A stretch of DNA of 64,000 nt from assembly GCF_002904335.1 (NCBI RefSeq), contig NZ_PPHF01000118.1, forward strand, positions 22,604 to 86,603. The letters run 5' to 3'. The position numbers were made by a program, and so were the translations under genes. A model generated the notes under the pieces. That model was not told the DNA's origin, did no database searches, and saw nothing but the letters and a program-made list of their open reading frames with translations. Positions 16,090 through 23,640 of the stretch are shown here, piece after piece; within the stretch, counting starts at the first letter, position 1; each line of letters opens with the position of its first letter. This stretch comes from Amycolatopsis sp. CA-126428. Its GTDB lineage: Bacteria; Actinomycetota; Actinomycetes; Mycobacteriales; Pseudonocardiaceae.

Positions 16090-16959
16090 GTGGACCTGGT
16101 CGGCGGCTGCAGGGCGTTCGTGAGCGTGAGCGAGACGGGGAGTTTCACGGCCGGCGCGGCGCTCGCGCGGATCCCGCAGCCGGTCGCCAGCCGGCGCATC
16201 GCCGCGCTCGAACGCCACTTCGGCGAGCGGCTCTTCGACCGCTCGACCCGCCGGGCGCGGCTCACACCGTTCGGCCGGGACGTGCTGCCCTCGGCCCGCC
16301 GGCTGGTGCAGCTGGCCGAGGCGATGGAGCACGACGCGAAGCGGGCCCGGCTGCGGCCGGTGCGGGTGGCCGTGCCGGCGACGTGCGGGGTGCGGGAGCT
16401 CGCCGCGCTCGCCGCCGAAGCCCGGGCACAGGAAATCCACCTCGAGTTCCGCGCGGCGGGGCCGGGGGAGCGGGCCGAGCTCGTCCGCACGAACGAGGTG
16501 CGGGCCGCGCTCACGGCGGTCCCGGCCGAGGAAGCCGTGTGGTCGGTGCCGCTGGGGGTCGCCGGCGTGGCGCCCTTGCCGGGCCGGGTCGTGCACCTGG
16601 AGACGCTGCGGGTGGGCCGGTCCACCGGCGTGCGGCGCCGGGTCTGGATCCAGCCGGAGGACGACGTCCCGCACGTCCGCGACCGGGTGCTGCGGGTGCG
16701 GGACGCGGTGGGGCTGTCCCCGGCCCAGGTGGCGGTGGCCGATTCACTGACGTCGGCGGCCGCGGAGGTGTTCGCGTCCGAGGACCTGCTGCTGTGCTCG
16801 GTGGCCCAGGCGGAGGAGCTGGGGCTGTCCTGGCGCCCGATCGGCGAGCTGGCGCCGGCCCGCGGCTTCGCCGTCACGGCGGCACTGGCCGAGGACGCGG
16901 ACCGCCTCCGGACGACGTTGCGCGCGGCGGTCGGCCGGTGCCTCGGAGCCGGCCGGTGA
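16090..16959 (+). CDS. LysR-family regulator, divergent from bla
   Basis: A 289-residue LysR protein. The winged helix-turn-helix is GSFTAGAALARIPQPVASRR, then ALERHFGERLFDRSTRRARL (residues 17-58), and a periplasmic-binding-type effector domain follows. It starts at a GTG and is divergent from the class A beta-lactamase. Its TGA overlaps the GTG of a second serine beta-lactamase-like gene (GTGA). In known systems of this shape the LysR protein senses cell-wall fragments or antibiotic damage and activates the lactamase. Confidence 0.9.
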   Translation: MDLVGGCRAFVSVSETGSFTAGAALARIPQPVASRRIAALERHFGERLFDRSTRRARLTPFGRDVLPSARRLVQLAEAMEHDAKRARLRPVRVAVPATCGVRELAALAAEARAQEIHLEFRAAGPGERAELVRTNEVRAALTAVPAEEAVWSVPLGVAGVAPLPGRVVHLETLRVGRSTGVRRRVWIQPEDDVPHVRDRVLRVRDAVGLSPAQVAVADSLTSAAAEVFASEDLLLCSVAQAEELGLSWRPIGELAPARGFAVTAALAEDADRLRTTLRAAVGRCLGAGR

Positions 16960-17855
16960 CCGCCTCGCTGCTCCGCGACCTGCGCGCGGCCCTGGACGAG
17001 GGCGGCCTGCGCGGCTCGTTCCTGGTCCGCGACCTGCGCTCGGGCGCCGAGCTCGGCATCGACCCGGACCGCGAGTACCCGATCGCCTCCCTGGTCAAGG
17101 TCCCCCTGGCGGCGGTCACCCTGGACCGCATCCGCCGGGGCGAGCTCGACGCGGCCACCCAGCTGGAGGTCCCACCCGGCGGCGTCACGACACCGGGCCC
17201 GACCGGCCTGACCCGCTTCCGCCACCCGGCGCGCGTGGCTGTCGGCGACTTGGTGTATCTGAGCACGTCCCTGAGCGACGGGACGGCCGCGGACGTCCTG
17301 TTCGGACTGACGCCGCCGCCGGAGATCACGCGGATGCTGGTGGAGTGGGGCCTTCCCGGGATCGCGGTGCGCCACCTCATGCGCGACCTGGTGCAGACCC
17401 CGGCCGAGCGGTTCGACGCGGCCGAGGCGGACTTGGCCCACGCGCTGGCCATCGGCGCGTCGACGGCGGGCCAGGGCCACCGCCTCCCGCAGCTCGACGT
17501 GACACGCGCGAACTCGGCGTCGGCCCGGGCGCTGCTCTCACTGCTGGAGGCGCTGTGGACCCCGTCGAAGATCGACCCGGCGGTGGCCGCGGGCGTGCGC
17601 GAGCTGATGGCGAACAACGTGATCCGCCACCGGCTGACCCCCGAGTTCGCTTCCGACGCGGCCCGGTGGTCGTCGAAGACGGGGACGTTGCTGAACTTGC
17701 GCCACGAGATGGGCGTGGTCGAGCACGCGGACGGCGGGGTGTTCGCGGTGGTGGCGCTGACGGAGTCGAGGGTGCCGGCGGCGGTCCAGCCGGAGGCGGA
17801 GGTCCTGATGACCCGGGTGGCGCGCGCCTTGCGCGACGAGTTGCGCGGCGGCTGA
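16956..17855 (+). CDS. Second serine beta-lactamase-like hydrolase
   Basis: A 299-residue member of the beta-lactamase/transpeptidase superfamily without a signal peptide. Ser45-Leu-Val-Lys48 is the SxxK motif, Ser107-Asp-Gly109 takes the SDN place and Lys241-Thr-Gly243 the KTG. Glu166-type EPxLN is not evident, so deacylation would need another residue; it may be a cytoplasmic peptidase or esterase rather than a lactamase. It starts by GTGA overlap within the LysR gene and is therefore coexpressed with the regulator. A hairpin follows 33 bases downstream. Confidence 0.82.
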   Translation: MTASLLRDLRAALDEGGLRGSFLVRDLRSGAELGIDPDREYPIASLVKVPLAAVTLDRIRRGELDAATQLEVPPGGVTTPGPTGLTRFRHPARVAVGDLVYLSTSLSDGTAADVLFGLTPPPEITRMLVEWGLPGIAVRHLMRDLVQTPAERFDAAEADLAHALAIGASTAGQGHRLPQLDVTRANSASARALLSLLEALWTPSKIDPAVAAGVRELMANNVIRHRLTPEFASDAARWSSKTGTLLNLRHEMGVVEHADGGVFAVVALTESRVPAAVQPEAEVLMTRVARALRDELRGG

Positions 17856-17888
17856 GGAAGGTCCGGGGTGAGCGCGGCTTCGAGCCGA

Positions 17889-17907
17889 CCGCCGGGCCGC
17901 CCGGCGG
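17889..17907. terminator. Hairpin after the second beta-lactamase-like gene
   Basis: CCGCCGGG and CCCGGCGG arms around a CCG loop, 33 bases past the stop codon. Confidence 0.5.
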
Positions 17908-17970
17908 ACGCTCGCGAGCGCACCGCCCAGCCCCGCCATGGCTGGGCCTGACGCACCTTCACCCGCCGAG

Positions 17971-18282
17971 CACCCGGCTTGGGCGCAGCTTCGCTGCTCC
18001 GGCCGGGCTGCGACGGCGCTGACCGCCCGGCTTGGGCGCAACTTCGCCGCCCGGCCGCGCTCCGAAGGCGCCGATCACCCGGCCTGGGAGCAGCTTTGCC
18101 GCCCTGCCGCGCTCCGAAGCCATCGACTCGGTCCGGGCGCCGCCCAGCTGTCCCGGCCGCGCTCCCATGCCGCCGACCATCCGGCCCGGGAGCAACCTTG
18201 CCGCCCCGGCCGCGCGCCCTGAAGCTGCCGACCGCCCGGCCCGGGAGCACCCTCGCCGACCAGCCGCGCCCCGAAACCCGCC
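17971..18282. repeat. Degenerate 52-bp tandem repeat, six units
   Basis: Six head-to-tail units start near 17971, 18023, 18076, 18128, 18178 and 18233, with lengths 50-55 bases. Each opens with CCCGGCYYGGG, then GCARCYTYGCCG, then a CCGCGCTCCGAAG-like block. Because the length is not a multiple of three, no protein frame is conserved between units, so it is not a coding repeat. It fills a 443-base gap between two convergent genes. The strong CCCGG/CCGGG symmetry could fold as a multi-hairpin transcript end. Confidence 0.75.
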
Positions 18283-18298
18283 AACCGGAATCCGCCGC

Positions 18299-18865
18299 TC
18301 AGGCTGGTGCCTTCACCCCGAACTCCACCTCGGCCGTCTCCACTGTCCCGGCCGTCCGGCCCGGTGCGGTCTGGTACTTCCAATACAGGTTCGTGTGCGC
18401 GATGACCTGCCCGGGCGGCGGGGCCCCATAAGCCGTCAGGTCCTCCGTCGAGTGTGCGTCCGCCACCAGCGTCACGTCATAACCCCGGGCAAGTGCGCCA
18501 TGCAACGTCGAGCGGATGCAGGCGTCCGTCTGCGCGCCGGCCACCACCAGGGATCCCACGCCGCGGTCCGCCAGCACCTCCTCGAGGTCCGTGTCCTCGA
18601 AGGAGTCGCCGTACTCCTTGTGCACCAGGGGTTCCTTCTCCGCGCGCACCAGCTCCGGTACGTACTCCCAAGTCTGGCTCCCGCGCGGCAGCTCGCCGCT
18701 GGTGTGCTGCACCCACACCACCTCGGTGCCGGCGGCGCGGGCGCGGTCCACCAGCGTGACGATGTTGGCCAGGACGGTTTCGCGTTCGTGTGCCGTCTCC
18801 ATCACGCCGTTCTGCACGTCGATGACGAGCAGGGCAGTGTTCCGACGGCCGGTCAGTGTGGTCAT
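18299..18865 (-). CDS. Isochorismatase-family cysteine hydrolase
   Basis: A 188-residue alpha/beta protein. The catalytic triad is complete: Asp16 in LLVIDVQNG, Lys83 in VHKEYGDSF and Cys116 in GAQTDACIRST. Such enzymes hydrolyse amide or carbamoyl bonds, as in nicotinamidase and N-carbamoylsarcosine amidase, or isochorismate. The substrate cannot be read from sequence. The ATG at 18865 is divergent from the small L7/L12-like gene, with 44 bases between them. The downstream gap holds the 52-bp repeats. Confidence 0.9.
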   Translation of the reverse strand: MTTLTGRRNTALLVIDVQNGVMETAHERETVLANIVTLVDRARAAGTEVVWVQHTSGELPRGSQTWEYVPELVRAEKEPLVHKEYGDSFEDTDLEEVLADRGVGSLVVAGAQTDACIRSTLHGALARGYDVTLVADAHSTEDLTAYGAPPPGQVIAHTNLYWKYQTAPGRTAGTVETAEVEFGVKAPA

Positions 18866-18909
18866 GACGCCACCCTAGCCACCGGTACCGACAATTTCCG
18901 CGAAGTAGC

Positions 18910-19209
18910 ATGCCCGGCATGGACTACGGGATGCTCTTGTTCGGTGTCGTCGTGCTGGTCGCCGTCGTCGAGCTGGCGTCGTCCTCGACGGAGCGCAAGC
19001 TCGGGCGGGTCGACCGGCGGCTCGCGCGGGTGGAGCGGAAGCTCGACGCGATCGCCGATCGGCTCGGCGTGTCCACCGAGGAGCCGGAACTCGCCGAGGT
19101 GAGCGCGTTGCTGCGGCAGGGCAAGAAGATCCAGGCGATCAAGGCCTACCGCGAGCGCACCGGCGCCGACCTCAAGGAGGCCCGGGACGCCGTGGAGCGG
19201 CTCATCTAG
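18910..19209 (+). CDS. Membrane-anchored L7/L12 C-terminal-domain protein
   Basis: A 99-residue protein with one N-terminal membrane helix (MLLFGVVVLVAVVELAS), a charged helix RKLGRVDRRLARVERKLDAI that can form a coiled coil, and a C-terminal domain LLRQGKKIQAIKAYRERTGA, then LKEARDAVERL. The last part matches the factor-binding domain of ribosomal protein bL7/L12 in sequence pattern, yet here it is tied to the membrane. Such proteins recur in actinomycetes without known function. It overlaps the DUF2795-like gene tail to tail by 8 bases. Confidence 0.75.
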   Translation: MPGMDYGMLLFGVVVLVAVVELASSSTERKLGRVDRRLARVERKLDAIADRLGVSTEEPELAEVSALLRQGKKIQAIKAYRERTGADLKEARDAVERLI

Positions 19210-19417
19210 GTGCCCCGCCGATGTGCTTGGCCGACACCGCTTCCCACACCGCGTCGAAGTCGTCGTACCGGTCGCTGTCCGGCAACCCGCCGAGCGACCC
19301 CAGCACCGAATCGCCGCCGCCCGCCGCGGCTGCGCGGCGCAGGAGCTCGTCGCGGCCGCAGGGGTACTCGGTCTCGGACAGGTGCTGCTCGAGGCTGGTC
19401 CGGTCCGGAGCGGGCAT
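19202..19417 (-). CDS. DUF2795-like small protein
   Basis: A 71-residue protein resembling DUF2795: LEQHLSETEYPCGRDELLRR, then GGLPDSDRYDDFDAVWEAV. Family members are about this size, end with a short helical motif and have no assigned role. A ribosome site (AGGAGG) precedes the ATG at 19417. It is transcribed toward the L7/L12-like gene and its stop lies inside that gene's last codons. Confidence 0.75.
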   Translation of the reverse strand: MPAPDRTSLEQHLSETEYPCGRDELLRRAAAAGGGDSVLGSLGGLPDSDRYDDFDAVWEAVSAKHIGGAPR

Positions 19418-19475
19418 GGAACACCTCCTGATCGTTTCTCCTGCCCCGCGTACCCGGGCAGCCCGGCAGGGAAAC

Positions 19476-20468
19476 TCAGCCGACGACGATCGTGTGTTCC
19501 GACCGCGGCTCCAGGGACCCGATCACCGGGTGACCCGGCAGCTCCCCGGCGACCAGCAGGCCACCGGACGTCTGCGCGTCGGCCAGCAGCAGCGCCTCGT
19601 CGGCCGAGATGCGGGACAGCTCGGCGTGCGGGCGGACCCAGTCGAGGTTCCGCCGGGTGCCGCCGCTGACGTACCCGTCGCGCAACGCCTCCCGCGCACC
19701 CTCGAGGTACGGCACCGCCGCCGGGTCCAGCCGGGCCGTCACGCCGCTCGCGCGCGCCAGCTTGTGCAGGTGGCCCAGCAGGCCGAACCCCGTCACGTCG
19801 GTGGCGCACACGGCCCCGGCGGCCAGCGCGGCCCGGCTCGCGCCCGCGTTCAGCTTCGTCATCGCATCGATGGCCTGCGGGAACCGTTCGCCGGTGGCCT
19901 TGTGCCGCGAGTTGAGCACGCCGATGCCGAGCGGTTTGGTCAGCGTCAACGGCACGCCCGCCCGGCCCGCGTCGTTGCGCAGCAGCCGCGCGGGGTCCGC
20001 GATGCCGGTCACCGCGAGCCCGTACTTCGGCTCCGGGTCGTCGATGCTGTGCCCGCCGGCCAGGTGGCACCCCGCCTCGGCGCAGACGTCGAGGCCGCCG
20101 CGCAGGACCTCGGCGGCCAGCTCGAACGGCAGCGTCTCCCGCGGCCAGCCGAGCAGGTTCACCGCCACCACCGGCGTGCCGCCCATGGCGTAGACGTCGG
20201 ACAGCGCGTTGGCGGCCGCGATCCGGCCCCAGTAGTAGGCGTCGTCGACGACCGGGGTGAAGAAGTCCGTGGTGGCGATCAGCGCGGTGCCGCCGGAGAT
20301 CCGGACCGCGGCCGCGTCGTCGCCGGTGTCCAGGCCGACGAGCAGCTCGCCCGGGGGATCGACGGGCACGGCGCCGGTCAGGCCGGCCACGGCCGCTTCC
20401 AGCTCGCCGGGCGGGATCTTGCACGCGCACCCGCCGCCGTGCGCGTACTGCGTCAGTCGGTAACCCAC
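19476..20468 (-). CDS. selD: Selenide, water dikinase
   Basis: A 330-residue SelD that makes selenophosphate from selenide and ATP. The catalytic loop is YAHGGGCACKIPP, with Cys14 and Lys17 at the places of the essential residues, so this is the cysteine form, not a selenoprotein itself. GLDTGDDAAAVRI is the Mg-ATP-binding segment and ATDVTGFGLLGHL is another hallmark. The GTG at 20468 lacks a good ribosome site, so the transcript may be leaderless. It diverges from selC with only 54 bases between them; the selC-selA-selB operon completes the pathway. Confidence 0.93.
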   Translation of the reverse strand: MGYRLTQYAHGGGCACKIPPGELEAAVAGLTGAVPVDPPGELLVGLDTGDDAAAVRISGGTALIATTDFFTPVVDDAYYWGRIAAANALSDVYAMGGTPVVAVNLLGWPRETLPFELAAEVLRGGLDVCAEAGCHLAGGHSIDDPEPKYGLAVTGIADPARLLRNDAGRAGVPLTLTKPLGIGVLNSRHKATGERFPQAIDAMTKLNAGASRAALAAGAVCATDVTGFGLLGHLHKLARASGVTARLDPAAVPYLEGAREALRDGYVSGGTRRNLDWVRPHAELSRISADEALLLADAQTSGGLLVAGELPGHPVIGSLEPRSEHTIVVG

Positions 20469-20522
20469 CGGTTCATCGTGCCCGCCGGGCGCGAACTTGG
20501 CAGGATGACCCCCATGGTGCAG

Positions 20523-20617
20523 GGAGGCGTATCCGGCCTGGTGACCGGCGCGGTCTTCAAAACCGTCGAACGGCAGGTTCTGCCGCTGGCGGGTTCGATT
20601 CCCGTCCGCCTCCGCCA
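20523..20617 (+). tRNA. selC: tRNA-Sec (anticodon UCA)
   Basis: A 95-base selenocysteine tRNA. The acceptor GGAGGCG pairs with CGCCTCC before the discriminator G and an encoded CCA. The anticodon loop CTTCAAA carries UCA, which reads UGA. A long variable arm has perfect stem CGGCAG/CTGCCG and a GTT loop, and the T arm is GGGTTCGATTCCCG. The eighth acceptor pair expected in tRNA-Sec is a T-C mismatch here, and the long D stem has one mismatch. The final A of CCA is the A of the selA start codon. Confidence 0.95.
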
Positions 20618-21900
20618 TGCCTGACCCGCGCCGCGCGGTCCCGCGGACCGACGCGGTCCTGGCCGAGCCCCGGATCGCCAAGGCCGCCGGGACGCTCGGC
20701 CGGGACCTGGTCAAAGCGGTGGTCAACGACGTCCAGCAGGCGGTGCGGGCGGGGGAGATCGCCCCCGCCGACGTCGTCGACACCGTGCTGGCCCGGCTCC
20801 CGGCGGGCGCCTCCTCGCTGCGGCCGGTGATCAACGCGACCGGCGTCGTCGTGCACACCAACCTCGGCCGCGCCCCGCTTTCGGCGGCCGCGCGCGACGC
20901 CGTCGTCGCGGCCGCCGGCGCCACCGACGTCGAATTCGACCTCGCGACCGGCGAGCGGGCCCGCCGCGGCCGCGGCGCCCTCGCGGCGCTGCGGGCGGCC
21001 GTGCCGGACGCCGGTGCGGTGCACGTGGTCAACAACAACGCGGCCGCCCTGCTGCTCTGCGCGCTCGCGCTGGCCCCGGGCCGGGAGATCGTCGTCAGCC
21101 GGGGCGAGCTGGTCGAGATCGGCGACGGCTTCCGGATCCCGGACCTGCTGGAATCGGCCGGCGCGCGGCTGCGCGAGGTCGGGACCACGAACCGGACGTC
21201 GGCGCGGGACTACGCCGCGGCGATCGGCCCGGACACCGGGTTCGTGCTCAAGGTGCACCCGTCGAACTACCGCGTCACCGGGTTCACCGCGGAAGCGGCG
21301 CTGGGCGAGCTGGCCGGGCTCGGCGTGCCGCTGGTCGCCGACATCGGCTCCGGCCTGCTGGCTCCGCACCCGCTCCTGCCGGCCGAACCGGACGCGGCGA
21401 GCGCGCTGCGGGCGGGCGCCACGATCGTCACCGCGAGCGGGGACAAGCTGCTCGGCGGTCCGCAGGCCGGCCTGCTGCTCGGCGACGCGGACGTCGTCGA
21501 ACGGCTGCGGCGGCACCCGGCCGCGCGGGCCCTGCGCGTCGACAAGCTCACCCTCGCCGCCCTCGAAGCGACGCTGCGTGGGCCGCAACCCCCGGTGCGG
21601 GCCGCGCTCGACGTGTCCGTCGCGAGCTTGACCGAACGCGCCGAAGCGCTGGTCAAGTCCCTCGAGAACGCCGATGCCGAGGTGGTCGCGTCGGTGGCGG
21701 CCGTCGGCGGCGGGGGAGCGCCGGGCGTCGAACTGCCCAGCGCCGCGGTGAGCCTGCCCGCCCGGTACGCGGCCGCGCTGCGCACGGGCGAACCCGCCGT
21801 CGCCGGCCGGGTCGTCAAGGACCGCTGCCTGCTCGACCTGCGGACCGTGCGGCCGGAAGAGGACGACCGGCTGCGGGAAGCCGTCCGCCGATGCGGGTGA
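20617..21900 (+). CDS. selA: L-seryl-tRNA(Sec) selenium transferase
   Basis: A 427-residue PLP enzyme that converts seryl-tRNA-Sec to selenocysteyl-tRNA-Sec using selenophosphate. The N-terminus RRAVPRTDAVLAEP is the conserved SelA start, which supports the ATG at 20617. NATGVVVHTNLGRAPLS and TASGDKLLGGPQAG follow; Lys277 in the latter should bind PLP. The start codon shares its A with the CCA of tRNA-Sec, so there is no ribosome site other than what the tRNA sequence offers. Its stop overlaps the selB start by 10 bases. Confidence 0.95.
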   Translation: MPDPRRAVPRTDAVLAEPRIAKAAGTLGRDLVKAVVNDVQQAVRAGEIAPADVVDTVLARLPAGASSLRPVINATGVVVHTNLGRAPLSAAARDAVVAAAGATDVEFDLATGERARRGRGALAALRAAVPDAGAVHVVNNNAAALLLCALALAPGREIVVSRGELVEIGDGFRIPDLLESAGARLREVGTTNRTSARDYAAAIGPDTGFVLKVHPSNYRVTGFTAEAALGELAGLGVPLVADIGSGLLAPHPLLPAEPDAASALRAGATIVTASGDKLLGGPQAGLLLGDADVVERLRRHPAARALRVDKLTLAALEATLRGPQPPVRAALDVSVASLTERAEALVKSLENADAEVVASVAAVGGGGAPGVELPSAAVSLPARYAAALRTGEPAVAGRVVKDRCLLDLRTVRPEEDDRLREAVRRCG

Positions 21901-23615
21901 TCGTCACCGCCGGGCACGTCGACCACGGGAAGTCCACGCTGGTGCGGCGGCTGACCGGGATGGAACCGGACCGGTGGGCCGAGGAACGCCGCCGCGGCCT
22001 CACCATCGACCTCGGCTTCGCGTGGACCCGGATCGGCGCCGAGGACGTCGCGTTCGTGGACGTGCCGGGCCACGAGCGGTTCGTGCCGAACATGCTCGCC
22101 GGCGCCGGGCCGGCCCCGGCGGTGCTGTTCGTCGTCGCCGCGGACGAGGGCTGGATGCCGCAGTCGGCCGAACACCTCGCGGCCTTGGACGCGTTCGGCG
22201 TCCGCCGCGGGCTGCTGGTCGTCACCAAGGCCGACCGCGCCGACCCGGCCGCCGCGACGGCCGTCGCGCTGGGGGAGATCGCCGCGACCTCGCTCGGGGC
22301 CGTCCCGAGCGTCGCCGTCAGCGGCACCACGGGCGCGGGCCTGGCCGGCCTGCGCACGGCGATCGGGGAGCTCACCGCCGGGCTGCCGGCGCCCGATCCG
22401 GACGCCGACGTGCGGCTGTGGATCGACCGGGCCTTCACGGTTTCGGGGGCCGGCACGGTCGTCACGGGCACGCTGGCCGCCGGCACGATCGCCGCCGGCG
22501 ACGAGTTCCTGCTGGGTTCGGCGCGGGTGAAGATCCGCGCCCTGCAGGCTCTCGGCGAACCCCGCGACCGGGTCGGCGCGGTGGCCCGGGTCGCGGTGAA
22601 CCTGCGCGGCACCCCGCGCGGTGACGTCCGCCGCGGCGACGTCCTGCTCACCCCGGGCCGGTGGCGCACCACGGCCGAGTTCGACGTCCGGCTGCGCGGC
22701 GCGGCCGCCGCGGACCTGCACCGCGAACTGGTGCTGCACCTGGGCACGGCGGCCGTGCCGGTCCGGGTCCGTCCACTCGGGACGGACACCGCGCGGCTCA
22801 CCACGGCCACCGCGCTGCCGTTGCGCACCGGCGACCGCGGCCTGGTGCGCGATCCCGGCGAGCACCGGATCGCCGCCGGGTTCGACGTCCTCGACGTCGA
22901 CCCGCCCGCCCTGTCCCGCCGCGGCGCGGCGCGGGCCCGCGGCCGCGAGCTGGCCGAACCCGACCTCGCCCGGGTTTACCTGCGCCGCAAGGGTTTCGTG
23001 CGTGCGGCGGACTTCACGGCGATGGGCCTGCCCGCGACGGGGGAGCGGCTGGGCGAGTGGTACGCGGACGACGATCGGCTCGCGGCGTCGCGCACGCAGG
23101 CGGCCGAAGTCGTCGGCGCGTGGGACAGCACGGCCGCGGGCGTTCCGGTGGAGGCGTTGCGGCAGCGGCTCGGGCTGCCCGCCCCGGAGCTGGTCGTCCC
23201 CGTGGTGCGGGGCACCGGCTTCGAGGTGGCGGGCGGCCTGGTCCGCCGGCCCGGCGCCGGGCTCGCCCCCGCCGTCGAGAAGGCCCTGGAAACGGTGGCG
23301 AAACGGCTCGCCGAGCACCCCTTCCGCGCGCCCGAGGCGGACGAGCTGCGCGCACTGGGCCTCGGCCGGCGCGAGCTGGCGGCGGCGGTCCGCCTCGGCC
23401 GGTTGACCGCGCTCGCCGAGGGGGTCGTGCTCGGCCCGGACGTGGCGGAGCGGGCGGTGGAGGAGCTGCGCCGGGTGCCCCAGCCGTTCACGGTTTCCGA
23501 GGCGCGCAAGGCCCTCGACAGCACCCGCCGGGTGATGATCCCGCTGCTGGAACGCCTCGACGCCGCCGGGCGGACCGAGCCCCTCGGCGACGGCACCCGC
23601 CGCACGAGGGACTAG
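21891..23615 (+). CDS. selB: Selenocysteine-specific elongation factor
   Basis: A 574-residue SelB. The GTPase P-loop is GHVDHGKSTL (residues 8-17), with RRGLTIDLGFAW as switch I, DVPGHERFV as G3 and TKAD as G4. Domains II and III follow, and the C-terminal half carries winged-helix modules that in known SelB bind the SECIS hairpin of the mRNA. The ATG at 21891 lies inside the end of selA. It delivers selenocysteyl-tRNA to UGA codons. No selenoprotein gene is visible beside it. Confidence 0.95.
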   Translation: MRVIVTAGHVDHGKSTLVRRLTGMEPDRWAEERRRGLTIDLGFAWTRIGAEDVAFVDVPGHERFVPNMLAGAGPAPAVLFVVAADEGWMPQSAEHLAALDAFGVRRGLLVVTKADRADPAAATAVALGEIAATSLGAVPSVAVSGTTGAGLAGLRTAIGELTAGLPAPDPDADVRLWIDRAFTVSGAGTVVTGTLAAGTIAAGDEFLLGSARVKIRALQALGEPRDRVGAVARVAVNLRGTPRGDVRRGDVLLTPGRWRTTAEFDVRLRGAAAADLHRELVLHLGTAAVPVRVRPLGTDTARLTTATALPLRTGDRGLVRDPGEHRIAAGFDVLDVDPPALSRRGAARARGRELAEPDLARVYLRRKGFVRAADFTAMGLPATGERLGEWYADDDRLAASRTQAAEVVGAWDSTAAGVPVEALRQRLGLPAPELVVPVVRGTGFEVAGGLVRRPGAGLAPAVEKALETVAKRLAEHPFRAPEADELRALGLGRRELAAAVRLGRLTALAEGVVLGPDVAERAVEELRRVPQPFTVSEARKALDSTRRVMIPLLERLDAAGRTEPLGDGTRRTRD

Positions 23616-23640
23616 CACCGCAACGGCGAACGGCCGTCGG

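Noticed and set aside
17938..18250. Possible repeat protein encoded by the 52-bp units
   Set aside because: Unit length is not a multiple of three, so each unit would be read in a new frame, and no frame shows a conserved repeat.
20523..20617. Ordinary elongator tRNA such as tRNA-Leu or tRNA-Ser with a long variable arm
   Set aside because: The anticodon loop CTTCAAA gives UCA, the tRNA is 95 bases long, and selA, selB and selD flank it. Only tRNA-Sec fits.
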